64,000 nt of DNA from Lachnospiraceae bacterium UBA3632 (GCA_002373975.1 DFKZ01000054.1:29647-93646); one strand, 5' to 3'. Shown: positions 26,459-34,733, counted from the first letter of the stretch. Numbers and translations are program-made. Notes: generated by a model not told the origin, from the letters alone.

Positions 26459-26851
26459 ATGGCATTTGGAATTAAGTTCAAAAAATTTGTCACAAAAAAA
26501 GAGTACACTCCCGAGGAACTCTACGAGGCGATCAAGGACCACGAGTTTACCCCCGGAAAGCCCATGTGGGTAAGTCATATGATGACGCATATCATCTGTT
26601 TCCCTGAAGTGGACAGACAGAATCAGGTTCAGATCCTTCCGGCATTTATGGCGGGAAACGGCAAGAGAGGAACCAAGTGGAACATCCAGAAGGCAGAAGC
26701 CGCAGGTGCGGAGAATGTTGCCAAAAACGTGGCGCTGGGAATCGTATCAAACGGATGGGCAAATCTCGGCTCCCTCGGCGGAAAGAACAGCAAGCTCTGC
26801 GAGCAGCAGGTTGAGGCTGTTCTCAAAGAAATACAGGAGATGGATCTTTAA
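26459..26851 (+). CDS. Conserved-looking hypothetical protein, first gene of the Nav-channel operon
   Basis: I do not recognise this 130-residue protein. It is soluble and slightly basic, with no signal peptide or membrane segment. It has a short helical N-terminus (TPEELYEAIKDHEF), an aromatic/His-rich centre (MWVSHMMTHIICFPEVD), a Gly/Asn-rich part (NGWANLGSLGGKNS) and an amphipathic C-terminal helix. A strong ribosome site AAGGAGGAGAG precedes the ATG. It is separated by only 3 nt from the voltage-gated channel gene and follows a palindromic operator, so a role linked to the channel or its signal is likely but unproven. Confidence 0.75.
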   Translation: MAFGIKFKKFVTKKEYTPEELYEAIKDHEFTPGKPMWVSHMMTHIICFPEVDRQNQVQILPAFMAGNGKRGTKWNIQKAEAAGAENVAKNVALGIVSNGWANLGSLGGKNSKLCEQQVEAVLKEIQEMDL

Positions 26852-26854
26852 GTT

Positions 26855-27769
26855 ATGAAAAAAATCAAGACGCTTGTTGAGAGTTCATGGTTTCAAAACG
26901 CGATCCTTATAGTGATCGCAATAAACGCGGTGATAATGGGATTGCAGACATCTGCTTCCGTTAATGCCGTGATAGGTCCGGTACTTGTAGTGCTTGACTA
27001 TATCTGCCTGGGGATCTTTATTCTTGAGATCCTTCTGAAGCTTATGGCATATGGATTCCGTTTCTTTACGGACGGATGGAACTGGTTTGACCTTATTATA
27101 GTTGTCTGCTCTGTATTCTCGGGACTTGCTTTCCTCAAGGTACTCAGAGTGTTCCGTATATTCAGGATATTCAGAACCTTCAAGGCTCTTAAGGGACTTA
27201 GGGCTATGAGAATGGTTTCGAGGCTTGATAAGCTCCGCATGATCATAGGTGCGATAGGAAAGTCTATTCCGGGTATCAGTTGGACAGCAGTTCTTCTTCT
27301 GCTTATTTACTATATTTTTGCACTTATCGGGACAAGCCTTTTCGGAGAGGCCTTCCCTGAATGGTTCGGAAGTATAGGAAAGAGCCTTTACACCCTTTTC
27401 CAGGTGATGACTTTGGAAAGCTGGTCAATGGGTATTTCCAGACCCGTAATGGAAGCTTTCAGCTGGGCTTGGCTGTATTTTGTTCCTTTTGTTCTTATCA
27501 GTTCGTTTGTTGTTATGAATGTAGTTGTGGGAATAGTGGTAAATTCCATCAGCGAGGTTCAGGAGCAGCTGACGCTTGAAAGAGATAAGGCGAAAAAGCA
27601 GGAGAATGAAGAGAAAAAAGAAAGTGCCGCAGAGGGCGCCGATACCCCGGCAGAAGTTACCGACGCCGCTGCACTTGAATCCAAACTTGCACAGATGCAG
27701 ATGCAAATAGCACATATAGAAAAAATGCTTGAAAATAAAATGACAGGAGAGAAAAACAATGGCAAATGA
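26855..27769 (+). CDS. Bacterial voltage-gated sodium channel (NaChBac/NavAb family)
   Basis: This 304-residue six-helix channel subunit should assemble as a tetramer. S1-S3 are residues about 12-92; S4 is an arginine ladder LRVFRIFRIFRTFKALKGLR (about 98-118) with Arg/Lys at every third position; S5 is about 145-165. The pore has the selectivity filter T186-L-E188-S-W-S-M192, identical to that of NavAb as I recall it, followed by S6 (about 205-230). The C-terminus (about 232-304) is a charged linker and a heptad-like coiled coil (LESKLAQMQMQIAHIEKML) expected to form the tetramer bundle. The E-S-W filter indicates Na+ rather than K+ selectivity. The gene overlaps the next membrane protein gene by 11 nt. 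Confidence 0.93.
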   Translation: MKKIKTLVESSWFQNAILIVIAINAVIMGLQTSASVNAVIGPVLVVLDYICLGIFILEILLKLMAYGFRFFTDGWNWFDLIIVVCSVFSGLAFLKVLRVFRIFRIFRTFKALKGLRAMRMVSRLDKLRMIIGAIGKSIPGISWTAVLLLLIYYIFALIGTSLFGEAFPEWFGSIGKSLYTLFQVMTLESWSMGISRPVMEAFSWAWLYFVPFVLISSFVVMNVVVGIVVNSISEVQEQLTLERDKAKKQENEEKKESAAEGADTPAEVTDAAALESKLAQMQMQIAHIEKMLENKMTGEKNNGK

Positions 27770-28475
27770 TGTTGAAAAAAAAGAAAATGTAACTACCGAG
27801 AAGAAGGGATTCCTTCCCTGGCTCAACGAAGGAAGGCTTGAGACACTCATAGCGATCTTCCTTGGTGTGACCGCTGTTCTTACCGCATGGGCAACATGGA
27901 TCGGATCACTTCACGGAGGAAATCAGGCAACAAACTATACCACCAGCAACAATATTTCCGCTGAGGGAAACTCCATGTGGAATGAGGCTTCACAGCAGTA
28001 CATGCAGGATCTTATGGTATGGAACAGCATAGTGGATTATATGACTGAGGTTGAGATCGCAGAGATGGAAGGCAATCAGGAGAAAGCCGATCTTATCAAT
28101 GAGAAGATCCAGACTCTGATCTATGACAGCTGCAGCGATGAATTTGCCGATGCTATTGAATGGGCACTCAATCAGGAAGAGTGGGCAAGTCCTTTTGATA
28201 AAGAGGGATATATGGATTCATATTATGCTGAGGCACAGGCGGTTCTCGATGAGGCGGAGGAATATCTTGCACAGGGTCAGGAAGACAACTCAAACGGCGA
28301 CCGTTTCGGACTTGTACAGGTAATCTACTCACTCGTACTTTTCCTTCTTGGCATTATCGGAATATTCAAGAATCTTCCCAACAGAAAGATCGTCTTCCTT
28401 GTTTCTGTTTTATTCCTTATCGCAGGCATGATCTACATGTTCACAATTCCTCTTCCTCAGGGCTTCAGCCTCTGA
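27759..28475 (+). CDS. Unknown three-helix membrane protein coupled to the Nav channel
   Basis: I do not recognise a family. This 238-residue protein has one membrane segment near the N-terminus (about 28-50, LIAIFLGVTAVLTAWATW), a mainly helical, acidic central region (about 55-180) rich in Glu/Asn/Gln, and two C-terminal membrane segments (about 185-203 and 210-232). The gene starts within the last codons of the channel gene (11-nt overlap), so the two are translationally coupled and are probably made together. An auxiliary or regulatory subunit of the channel is a reasonable hypothesis, but nothing in the sequence proves contact. Confidence 0.8.
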   Translation: MANDVEKKENVTTEKKGFLPWLNEGRLETLIAIFLGVTAVLTAWATWIGSLHGGNQATNYTTSNNISAEGNSMWNEASQQYMQDLMVWNSIVDYMTEVEIAEMEGNQEKADLINEKIQTLIYDSCSDEFADAIEWALNQEEWASPFDKEGYMDSYYAEAQAVLDEAEEYLAQGQEDNSNGDRFGLVQVIYSLVLFLLGIIGIFKNLPNRKIVFLVSVLFLIAGMIYMFTIPLPQGFSL

Positions 28476-28501
28476 TGGAAGAATAAGAAAGCAGGCTGCT
28501 T

Positions 28502-30505
28502 ATGATAAAAGGTTACACCAAAAAGATTCTTGCAGGGCTGACTGCGCTGACGCTTGCATTCGGACTTACCGCATGTTCGGATGACTGGGAAGAATATGAT
28601 GAAGATTATGATCTTGAGGATTACGAAGAAGATTATGATGAGGATTATGATACTTCCCAGGAGACGGAACATGACTACGGAGATGTAGGAAATCTGAGCG
28701 CGGACGGTAGCTGGACGATACTGGTATATCTGTGCGGAACAGACCTGGAATCGGAAGGCGGTATGGGAACCGGCGATCTTCAGGAGATGCTGGATGCTCA
28801 GGAAAGCGATAATGTCCGCTTCGTGGTTCAGACCGGCGGAACTTATCAGTGGTACAACGACATTGTTGATCCCGGTGCCCTTCAGAGATATGTGGTGCAA
28901 AACGGCAGCATGGAGCTGGTGGATGAAGGATCGCTTGAAGCCATGGGAGCTGAAGAGACCCTCACAGACTTTGTATCATGGGGGCTTTCGAATTATGCCT
29001 CCGAGCATAACGGCCTGATTTTCTGGGATCACGGCGGAGGAAGTATCTCGGGTGTGTGTGTCGACGAGGTTAACGACTATGACATGCTCAGCCTGAGGGA
29101 GATAAGTAATGCCCTGGGGGCAGCCGATATCTCACAGAAGTTTGACTTCATCGGGTTTGACGCGTGCCTTATGGGAACCATAGAGACTGCCAATATCCTG
29201 GAGCCCTACGCACTTTACATGTATGGATCGGAGGAAACCGAGCCGGGATCGGGATGGGATTATTCCACTATCGGATCGTTCCTTTCAGAGTATCCGGGAG
29301 CAGACGGAGCAGCCCTCGGGAAGGTGGTATGTGACAGCTTTCTGCAGGCTTGTGCGGCGGACAATGACGACGAGCTTACCACGCTTTCCGTCATAGATCT
29401 GTCAAAGATCGGCGACCTTATATCAAGTCTTGATGCGTTTGCTCAGGGACTATGCGCCGCATCCGGTGACGAGGCCTCCAAGGCTTCCATTATCAGAGGC
29501 TTTGAAAGTGCGGAAAACTTCGGAGGAAATAATAAAGTCGACGGATATACCAATATGGTGGATCTGGGAGCGATAGTTTCAAACTGTGCATCTTATGCCC
29601 AGGGATCTGAAGCTGTTATATCCGCTCTCAGTAATGCCGTAGTATATTCGGTAACGGGATCTGTACACAGAAATGCCGGCGGACTTGCCATTTATTATCC
29701 CCTCAGCATTCAGGGATCGGAAGAGCTTGACATATTTAATGATATATCCGTAAGCCAAAGCTACAGCGACTTTATCGGGAACAAGACAGAAGGCTATCAG
29801 GGCAGCGGCGCCGTGATATCCGGCGAGGAAACGGGAGAAAGCCCTATCATCACTTTCGTAAACGAACCCGCTATCGACGATGAAGGAGTATACAGCTTTA
29901 AGCTTGATACAAACGGTATAAATGCCGCTGCGGATATTTATGCACTTGTTTATGAATACACTCCGGAGGGAGACGGCCTTATAGAGCTTGGACAGACTTA
30001 TGACATAAACGGAGACTGGGATACAGGATATTTCTGTGATGCCTTTGACGGGTACTGGCTTTCCCTTCCCGACGGACAGAATCTTGCGATCTATATTGCG
30101 GATGTGACCGATGATGCGATCATTTATTCCTCACCCGTTACAGTAAACGGCGAGGAAACAAACCTCAGACTGATGCAGAATATGGAAACCGGAGAGGTGA
30201 TCGTAGAGGGAACATGGGACGGCATAGACGAGAACGGATATGCCTCGAGGGAGATATATAAGCTCAAGAACGGAGATATTATCGTTCCCCGCTATTTCGC
30301 CTTTGAAGTCGAAGGAGACGAGGAATACGAGTATATCGGTGGAGAATACACCGTCTCCGGACAGGTGGAGATCTATTATGATGTGATGGAAGACGGAGAT
30401 TATCTTTATGCTTTCTGCATCGATGATATCTACGGGGATTATTATCTGGCTGACCCTGCCATGTTCAATATAGAGGGTGACGAGATCAGTTTTTATACGG
30501 AATGA
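28502..30505 (+). CDS. Clostripain-family (C11) cysteine peptidase lipoprotein
   Basis: This 667-residue protein has a signal peptide and lipobox LTAC (C25), then a highly acidic, Tyr-rich linker (about 26-65) made of Asp/Glu-Tyr repeats. The C11 peptidase domain follows: WTILVYLCGTDLES, catalytic H177 in FWDHGGGS, and catalytic C222 in FDACLMG. The C-terminal about 230 residues (from 440) look beta-rich and may bind substrate. Clostripain-like enzymes cleave after Arg or Lys; specificity here is unknown. It lies 26 nt after the channel partner gene and may belong to the same transcript, though the function seems unrelated. Confidence 0.9.
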   Translation: MIKGYTKKILAGLTALTLAFGLTACSDDWEEYDEDYDLEDYEEDYDEDYDTSQETEHDYGDVGNLSADGSWTILVYLCGTDLESEGGMGTGDLQEMLDAQESDNVRFVVQTGGTYQWYNDIVDPGALQRYVVQNGSMELVDEGSLEAMGAEETLTDFVSWGLSNYASEHNGLIFWDHGGGSISGVCVDEVNDYDMLSLREISNALGAADISQKFDFIGFDACLMGTIETANILEPYALYMYGSEETEPGSGWDYSTIGSFLSEYPGADGAALGKVVCDSFLQACAADNDDELTTLSVIDLSKIGDLISSLDAFAQGLCAASGDEASKASIIRGFESAENFGGNNKVDGYTNMVDLGAIVSNCASYAQGSEAVISALSNAVVYSVTGSVHRNAGGLAIYYPLSIQGSEELDIFNDISVSQSYSDFIGNKTEGYQGSGAVISGEETGESPIITFVNEPAIDDEGVYSFKLDTNGINAAADIYALVYEYTPEGDGLIELGQTYDINGDWDTGYFCDAFDGYWLSLPDGQNLAIYIADVTDDAIIYSSPVTVNGEETNLRLMQNMETGEVIVEGTWDGIDENGYASREIYKLKNGDIIVPRYFAFEVEGDEEYEYIGGEYTVSGQVEIYYDVMEDGDYLYAFCIDDIYGDYYLADPAMFNIEGDEISFYTE

Positions 30506-30533
30506 TGATCCGCAAAAAAGATTAAAATAACTG

Positions 30534-30575
30534 TTGACAACGGACAAATGACATAGTAGAATATCATTTGTCCGT
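30534..30575 (+). promoter_or_regulatory. tRNA-Gly promoter inside a 12-bp inverted repeat
   Basis: TTGACA (30534-30539), 17 nt, TAGAAT (30557-30562). A perfect inverted repeat ACGGACAAATGA (30540-30551) / TCATTTGTCCGT (30564-30575) covers the spacer and flanks the -10 box, so the -10 lies in its loop. A second small repeat CCGTT-GAAA-AACGG follows. The arrangement resembles an operator or a cruciform. Confidence 0.65.
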
Positions 30576-30588
30576 TGAAAAACGGTAT

Positions 30589-30661
30589 GCGATAGTAGCT
30601 TAGTTGGTAAAGCGCCACCTTGCCAAGGTGGAGACCGCGGGTTCGAGCCCCGTCTATCGCT
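30589..30661 (+). tRNA. tRNA-Gly (anticodon GCC)
   Basis: Acceptor GCGATAG / CTATCGC, anticodon stem CCACC/GGTGG with loop TTGCCAA, T-arm GCGGG TTCGAGC CCCGT (one G-T pair), discriminator T. It has its own near-consensus promoter. CCA is not encoded. The last 13 nt of its 3' end recur 148 nt downstream. Confidence 0.96.
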
Positions 30662-30663
30662 CT

Positions 30664-30704
30664 CATAGAAAAGGATGCATCAAATGATGCATCCTTTTTC
30701 TATG
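30664..30704 (+). terminator. Terminator of tRNA-Gly
   Basis: Stem GGATGCATCA / TGATGCATCC, with flanking A tract and TTTTT that also pair (CATAGAAAA / TTTTTCTATG). It begins 3 nt after the tRNA and probably works on both strands. Confidence 0.85.
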
Positions 30705-30757
30705 GAGCAAAGCGGAGCCGCTCACCCGCGGTGCGGGTTAGGTCTCCGCTTCGCTCC
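30704..30757 (+). repeat. GC-rich nested hairpin with repeat copy R1
   Basis: GGAGCAAAGCGGAG (30704-30717) pairs with CTCCGCTTCGCTCC (30744-30757), 13 of 14 positions, enclosing an inner ACCCGC-GGT-GCGGGT hairpin. The 29-bp repeat R1 is 30714-30742. No coding function: open frames through it on either strand have no ribosome site and pass through the tRNA. Confidence 0.7.
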
Positions 30758-30790
30758 GGTCCGCGCAGGACCGATGTCCACCGGACATCG
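30758..30790 (+). repeat. Two adjoining hairpins
   Basis: GGTCC-GCGCA-GGACC (30758-30772) and CGATGTCC-ACC-GGACATCG (30772-30790), both perfectly paired, sharing one base. They lie between repeat copies R1 and R2. Confidence 0.65.
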
Positions 30791-30795
30791 TGCGC

Positions 30796-30808
30796 CCCCG
30801 TCTATCGC
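30796..30808 (+). repeat. Duplicate of the tRNA-Gly 3' end
   Basis: CCCCGTCTATCGC here is identical to 30648-30660, the 3' end of tRNA-Gly. It stands without the rest of the tRNA. Such a fragment may be a remnant of a duplication or of integration at the tRNA end. Confidence 0.6.
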
Positions 30809-30824
30809 ATATGCAAGAAAGCGA

Positions 30825-30853
30825 GGAGCCGCTCACCCGCGGTGCGGGTTAGG
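30825..30853 (+). repeat. Repeat copy R2 (29 bp, identical to R1)
   Basis: An exact 29-bp copy of 30714-30742, offset by 111 bp, including the inner ACCCGC/GCGGGT hairpin. It follows the duplicated tRNA-Gly tail, as R1 follows the real tail, so tail plus repeat may form one duplicated module. Confidence 0.75.
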
Positions 30854-30937
30854 CAGGGAAATCAAGTGTATGGATTATGGGAATATGATGTGATAGAATA
30901 GCATCTGTAAATAAACTGTCTTGGAAAATGTAAGTAT

Positions 30938-32485
30938 ATGACTAAGGATTTATCTAAAGATAAAAAGAGAATACTTGCGCTTATCATCCCTGCAGCCCTG
31001 CCCCTTATAGTCTGTATGATCATGACAGCTGTAAGAGGAAAGACGATATTTGACGTCTGGGCGCCATATTCGGGCTGGAATGATGAGATGTTTTATTTTA
31101 AGCAGGCGCAGGCTGTGGCAAAGTTTGGCGTGCCTCAGGGGATATGGGGCTTTAACGAAAGCGCGGCACTGCATGGTGGATTTGCCGCGTGGGGGCCGCT
31201 GGTACTATATCCCTTTGCATTGGCTCTGAAGCTTACCGGCGGGGCAATGTGGGCGCCGATCATCTTAAATATCGTTTTGCTCTCGGCTGTATTGTTTTTT
31301 GTTGCCCATAGTATGGGTGCGGATATTAAAAAATCTGTTTTGCTTTCAGCGGGACTCTGCTTTTTCATTCCCCTCTGGAGATACGTGCTTTCTTATATGT
31401 CGGAGATCCTGATACTTTCGCTGACACTGCTTTTCTTTGCGCTGGCATTTCGCGAGATGAATGAACACAGTTTGATAAATCAGATACTTATGAGTGCAGT
31501 GCTTATATATCTGATATCGCTTAGGCCATATTTTATTCTCTTTGCGGCTTTCCAGTGGTATACGGGCTTTGTGCACAGAAAGAGATCCGCTATCTTTTTC
31601 CTCCTTTCCGCTGCGGGAGGTGCAGTGTTGTACGCGGTGACAGGAAAGTATTTTAAAGCCGATTATTTTGGCGGGATATATGTGGACTGGCTGGGAAAGG
31701 CAGTAACTCACGGCCCGAGGCTTGTGCTTCTGGAGATGAAAGGCAGGTTTATCCGTACAGTCGCTCAGCTCTTTTTTGATATCGGAAAAACGGCCTTTAC
31801 AAAGAATGCGCAGAGCGGATTATGGATCGCTTTTCTGGTCATGAGTCTGCTTCTTTTGATCGAGTTTATATTTCTTCTTATTGGGATCAAAAAAGATAAA
31901 AGTATAAAAAATGAAGCGGTAATGACGGGAATACTGTTGGGAACGCAGATATTGACTTTTTTTGCGATACTTGTCATGTACAATCTTTTTGCCGGAGACA
32001 GGCATCTGATCGCCTTTATTGCGCTCGATACAGTGCTTCTTGTCGCCTTTTCAAAAAGAAGAACGATCAATACAGCAGTTATTCTGGCGTCATTCCTTTT
32101 GATTTTTGCCATAAAAGGAAGTGCCTACGCGGCTCCGCTGTGTGACCGTGCTCACAGGGCAGAATTCGGTGAGTTAAAGGGCGAATTAAAAGATATCATC
32201 ACGCTTGAAAAGGGAACGGGCTGGAATAATACGCTGCTGGTTCCGGATGAGGATATTGAAAGGGCTCCGGGTGTGGGATACGAAGGAATTGAACTGCTGT
32301 ACGCACTTCCGGAGGGAATATCCGTAAACTATTGTGAGGAAGCATATGTGCTCTCCAATTTTGACGATCTTAAGGCCGGACGGATGATCGCCTTCGAAGG
32401 CTCTGAATGCGATCTGTCCGCAAAAGAGAAAGGTCTTGAAATGATCGGCAGCGTAAACGGATACAATATCTACAAAAATAAATAA
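30938..32485 (+). CDS. Polytopic membrane protein, possible GT-C glycosyltransferase-like
   Basis: This 515-residue protein has about ten to eleven hydrophobic segments (first about 12-30, last about 380-395) and a C-terminal soluble tail of about 110 residues. An acidic pair in the first loop (YSGWNDEMFYF, about residue 50) is at the place where GT-C transferases of the PMT/ArnT type keep a catalytic Asp, and the overall layout agrees, but I recognise no specific family. No sugar-nucleotide or lipid-carrier gene is adjacent. The ribosome site is weak. Role in surface glycan assembly is a guess. Confidence 0.6.
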   Translation: MTKDLSKDKKRILALIIPAALPLIVCMIMTAVRGKTIFDVWAPYSGWNDEMFYFKQAQAVAKFGVPQGIWGFNESAALHGGFAAWGPLVLYPFALALKLTGGAMWAPIILNIVLLSAVLFFVAHSMGADIKKSVLLSAGLCFFIPLWRYVLSYMSEILILSLTLLFFALAFREMNEHSLINQILMSAVLIYLISLRPYFILFAAFQWYTGFVHRKRSAIFFLLSAAGGAVLYAVTGKYFKADYFGGIYVDWLGKAVTHGPRLVLLEMKGRFIRTVAQLFFDIGKTAFTKNAQSGLWIAFLVMSLLLLIEFIFLLIGIKKDKSIKNEAVMTGILLGTQILTFFAILVMYNLFAGDRHLIAFIALDTVLLVAFSKRRTINTAVILASFLLIFAIKGSAYAAPLCDRAHRAEFGELKGELKDIITLEKGTGWNNTLLVPDEDIERAPGVGYEGIELLYALPEGISVNYCEEAYVLSNFDDLKAGRMIAFEGSECDLSAKEKGLEMIGSVNGYNIYKNK

Positions 32486-32512
32486 AAATGTCTAAAAATT
32501 CTCCAAAACCCC

Positions 32513-32541
32513 TTGTCATCGCCATTTTGGAATGGTATAGT
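32513..32541 (+). promoter_or_regulatory. Promoter of the 84-residue protein gene
   Basis: TTGTCA (32513-32518), 17 nt, TATAGT (32536-32541). The leader is about 85 nt and starts with a GTAGT/ACTAC hairpin. Confidence 0.65.
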
Positions 32542-32632
32542 GAATGTAGTATTAAAAACTACATCAAAGAGTTTTTAAAGCGATGAGAGATTTTTACACT
32601 CGGTCCGGGGTTTGATATAAGGGAGGAAAATT

Positions 32633-32887
32633 ATGACTACAAAGGAATTAAACAACTTTTTCAAGGAACATCTCGTTCCCAAAAGGCTTTATAAACTTGA
32701 CGGAAAGCACAATAAGAGAATCTGCCTCGAAAAGAGCGGAAACGGCTGGGACGTATATTTCTGCGACAGAAATAAAAAGATCGGCCTGATCCATGTTAAG
32801 ACCGAGTTTGAGGCATGCAAGGTCATGAAAGAGGAGATCAGGAAGATGATGGTTTCTCTTTACGGTGTTACATGGGCCAATGCCTGA
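32633..32887 (+). CDS. Small hypothetical protein, monocistronic
   Basis: I do not recognise this 84-residue basic protein. It has an N-terminal helix (TKELNNFFKEHL), a beta-hairpin-like centre (KRICLEKSGNGWDVYFCDRNKKIGLIHVK) and a C-terminal helix (EFEACKVMKEEIRKMM). There is no signal peptide. It stands alone with its own near-consensus promoter, 85-nt leader, strong ribosome site AAGGGAGG and a strong terminator, which suggests substantial expression and independent regulation. Confidence 0.8.
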   Translation: MTTKELNNFFKEHLVPKRLYKLDGKHNKRICLEKSGNGWDVYFCDRNKKIGLIHVKTEFEACKVMKEEIRKMMVSLYGVTWANA

Positions 32888-32926
32888 TCATCCGGTGATG
32901 ACAATAGCGTAAACAATTGGGACATC

Positions 32927-32968
32927 GGTCCCCGAGGGCACAAAATAGTGCCGTCGGGGACCTTTTTT
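32927..32968 (+). terminator. Terminator of the 84-residue protein gene
   Basis: A 15-nt arm GGTCCCCGAGGGCAC pairs with GTGCCGTCGGGGACC (one mismatch), loop AAAATA, followed by six T. Confidence 0.93.
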
Positions 32969-33114
32969 GACTTATAGAAAGTTCTTCAAACTTCCAAATC
33001 TTTTCTGTTAATAATCAGCGATTTATGGTATACTAACAAAGTATGGGAAATAATGCCCAAGTGGTGTTATCAAACCTCATATGATCAATAAATAATCGTT
33101 AACGGGGTAAAGCG

Positions 33115-34713
33115 ATGAAACTGATTTTTATCGGAGCGGACCATCAGGTTACGGGAAGCTGTCACTATCTTGAAGTGGGAGACAAGCACATTCTTGTAGA
33201 TTACGGAATGCAGCAGGGAGTACAGACATTTGAGAATGCGCCCCTTCCGGTACACGAATCACAGATCGATTACGTTTTTCTTACGCATGCGCATGTAGAC
33301 CATTCGGGGCTTTTGCCTCTTCTTTATGCAAAGGGCTTCAGAGGGCAGATATTTGCCACAGATGCCACTTGTGATCTGTGCAGCATAATGCTTCGCGACT
33401 GCGCGCACATTCAGATGCAGGAAGCAGAATGGAAAATGAGAAAGGCAAGGAGAAGCGAAGAGAACGCTTCCGTCGAACCTCTCTACACGTTGGAAGACGC
33501 AGAGGGTGCGATCAAAAGGCTTGTGCCCTGCCATTACGGCAGTGAGGTGGAGGTATGCGACGGCGTAAAGATCCGCTTTACCGATATCGGACATCTGCTG
33601 GGGTCTGCATCCATAGAGGTGTGGCTCACAGAGGGTGATACCACCAAAAAGATAGTATTTTCGGGAGATATAGGAAACAAGCACCAGCCTCTTCTGAGAG
33701 ATCCGCAGATGACTGCGGAGGCAGACTATGTGGTGATGGAATCCACCTATGGCGACAGGCTTCACAGCCTTGATAAGCCGGATTACGTCACCGAGATAGC
33801 AAAGGTCATACAGGAGACCTTTGACAGGGGCGGTAATGTGGTGATCCCTTCCTTTGCTGTAGGGCGCACTCAGGAGCTTTTGTACTTCATCCGTAAGATC
33901 AAGGTTGAAAAGCTCATCAAAGGCCATGATCATTTCCCTGTATATGTCGACAGCCCCATGGCAGTGGAAGCCACGGAGGTTTTCCAGGATAACAGGGCTG
34001 AATGCTTTGACGGTGAGGCACTTGAGCTGATAAAGGATAATATCAATCCGCTTTCATTCGGAGGCCTGAAGCTTACCATCACCAGCGAAGAGTCGAAAGA
34101 GATCAACTTTATCGACACACCCAAGGTGATCATTTCCGCATCGGGAATGTGTGAGGCCGGCCGTATAAGGCATCATTTAAAGCATAATCTGTGGCGCAAG
34201 GAATGCACCATACTTTTCGTCGGATATCAGGCAAACGGTACTCTGGGACGTGCTATCATCGAGGGAGCAAAGGAAGTAAAGCTCTTCGGTGAGACTATCA
34301 GCGTAAATGCACAGATAAGACAGGTGGCAGGCCTCTCCGGCCACGCCGACAAACAGGGACTTATCGACTGGATCAGTGCCTTTGAGGAAAAGCCCAAGAA
34401 GGTATTTATAGTTCACGGTGAGGACGGAGTCACCACTCAGTTTGCCGAGACACTCAAGATAGAATACGGCCAGAGGGCGTGTGCTCCTTACAGCGGATCG
34501 GTGTTTGATATAGCGGCCAACCGCTTTACTTACGAAGCAATGCCCGTCAAGCTTGAGAAGAAGACTCACATTGCAAGCGGTGTTTATGCCCGTCTTGTTT
34601 CCGCAGGCCAGAGGCTTGTCGCACTCATCAAAAAGCTGGACGGAAGACCGAACAAGGAGCTTGGCAAATTTGCCGATCAGATCAATTCGCTCTGCGATAA
34701 ATTTGAAAACTAA
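33115..34713 (+). CDS. Metallo-beta-lactamase/beta-CASP hydrolase, probable RNA-processing enzyme
   Basis: This 532-residue protein has the MBL motif THAHVDH (H58, H60, D62, H63), further ligands in IGHLLGSAS and FSGDIGN, and a beta-CASP insert with MESTYGDR, VIPSFAVGRTQE, SASGMCEAGRIRHHL and the terminal LSGHADKQGL. This is the CPSF73/archaeal-type RNA endonuclease fold, shorter than RNase J. Bacterial members are presumed RNases but are poorly characterised. GGGGTAAAG lies before the ATG, and a TATACT box (33029-33034) about 80 nt upstream may be its -10. thyX follows after 20 nt, so the two probably share a transcript. Confidence 0.92.
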   Translation: MKLIFIGADHQVTGSCHYLEVGDKHILVDYGMQQGVQTFENAPLPVHESQIDYVFLTHAHVDHSGLLPLLYAKGFRGQIFATDATCDLCSIMLRDCAHIQMQEAEWKMRKARRSEENASVEPLYTLEDAEGAIKRLVPCHYGSEVEVCDGVKIRFTDIGHLLGSASIEVWLTEGDTTKKIVFSGDIGNKHQPLLRDPQMTAEADYVVMESTYGDRLHSLDKPDYVTEIAKVIQETFDRGGNVVIPSFAVGRTQELLYFIRKIKVEKLIKGHDHFPVYVDSPMAVEATEVFQDNRAECFDGEALELIKDNINPLSFGGLKLTITSEESKEINFIDTPKVIISASGMCEAGRIRHHLKHNLWRKECTILFVGYQANGTLGRAIIEGAKEVKLFGETISVNAQIRQVAGLSGHADKQGLIDWISAFEEKPKKVFIVHGEDGVTTQFAETLKIEYGQRACAPYSGSVFDIAANRFTYEAMPVKLEKKTHIASGVYARLVSAGQRLVALIKKLDGRPNKELGKFADQINSLCDKFEN

Positions 34714-34733
34714 TTCAGGTAGGATATCAGCTA

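Noticed and set aside
30589..30870. Integrated mobile element at tRNA-Gly
   Set aside because: The tRNA tail is duplicated, but the interval is only about 150 nt and carries no integrase or other gene; reported as a repeat, not as an element.
30620..30901. Plus-strand open frames through the tRNA-Gly tail and the GC-rich repeats
   Set aside because: They start inside the tRNA, have no ribosome site and repeat the same peptide because of the 29-bp duplication; this is structured non-coding DNA.
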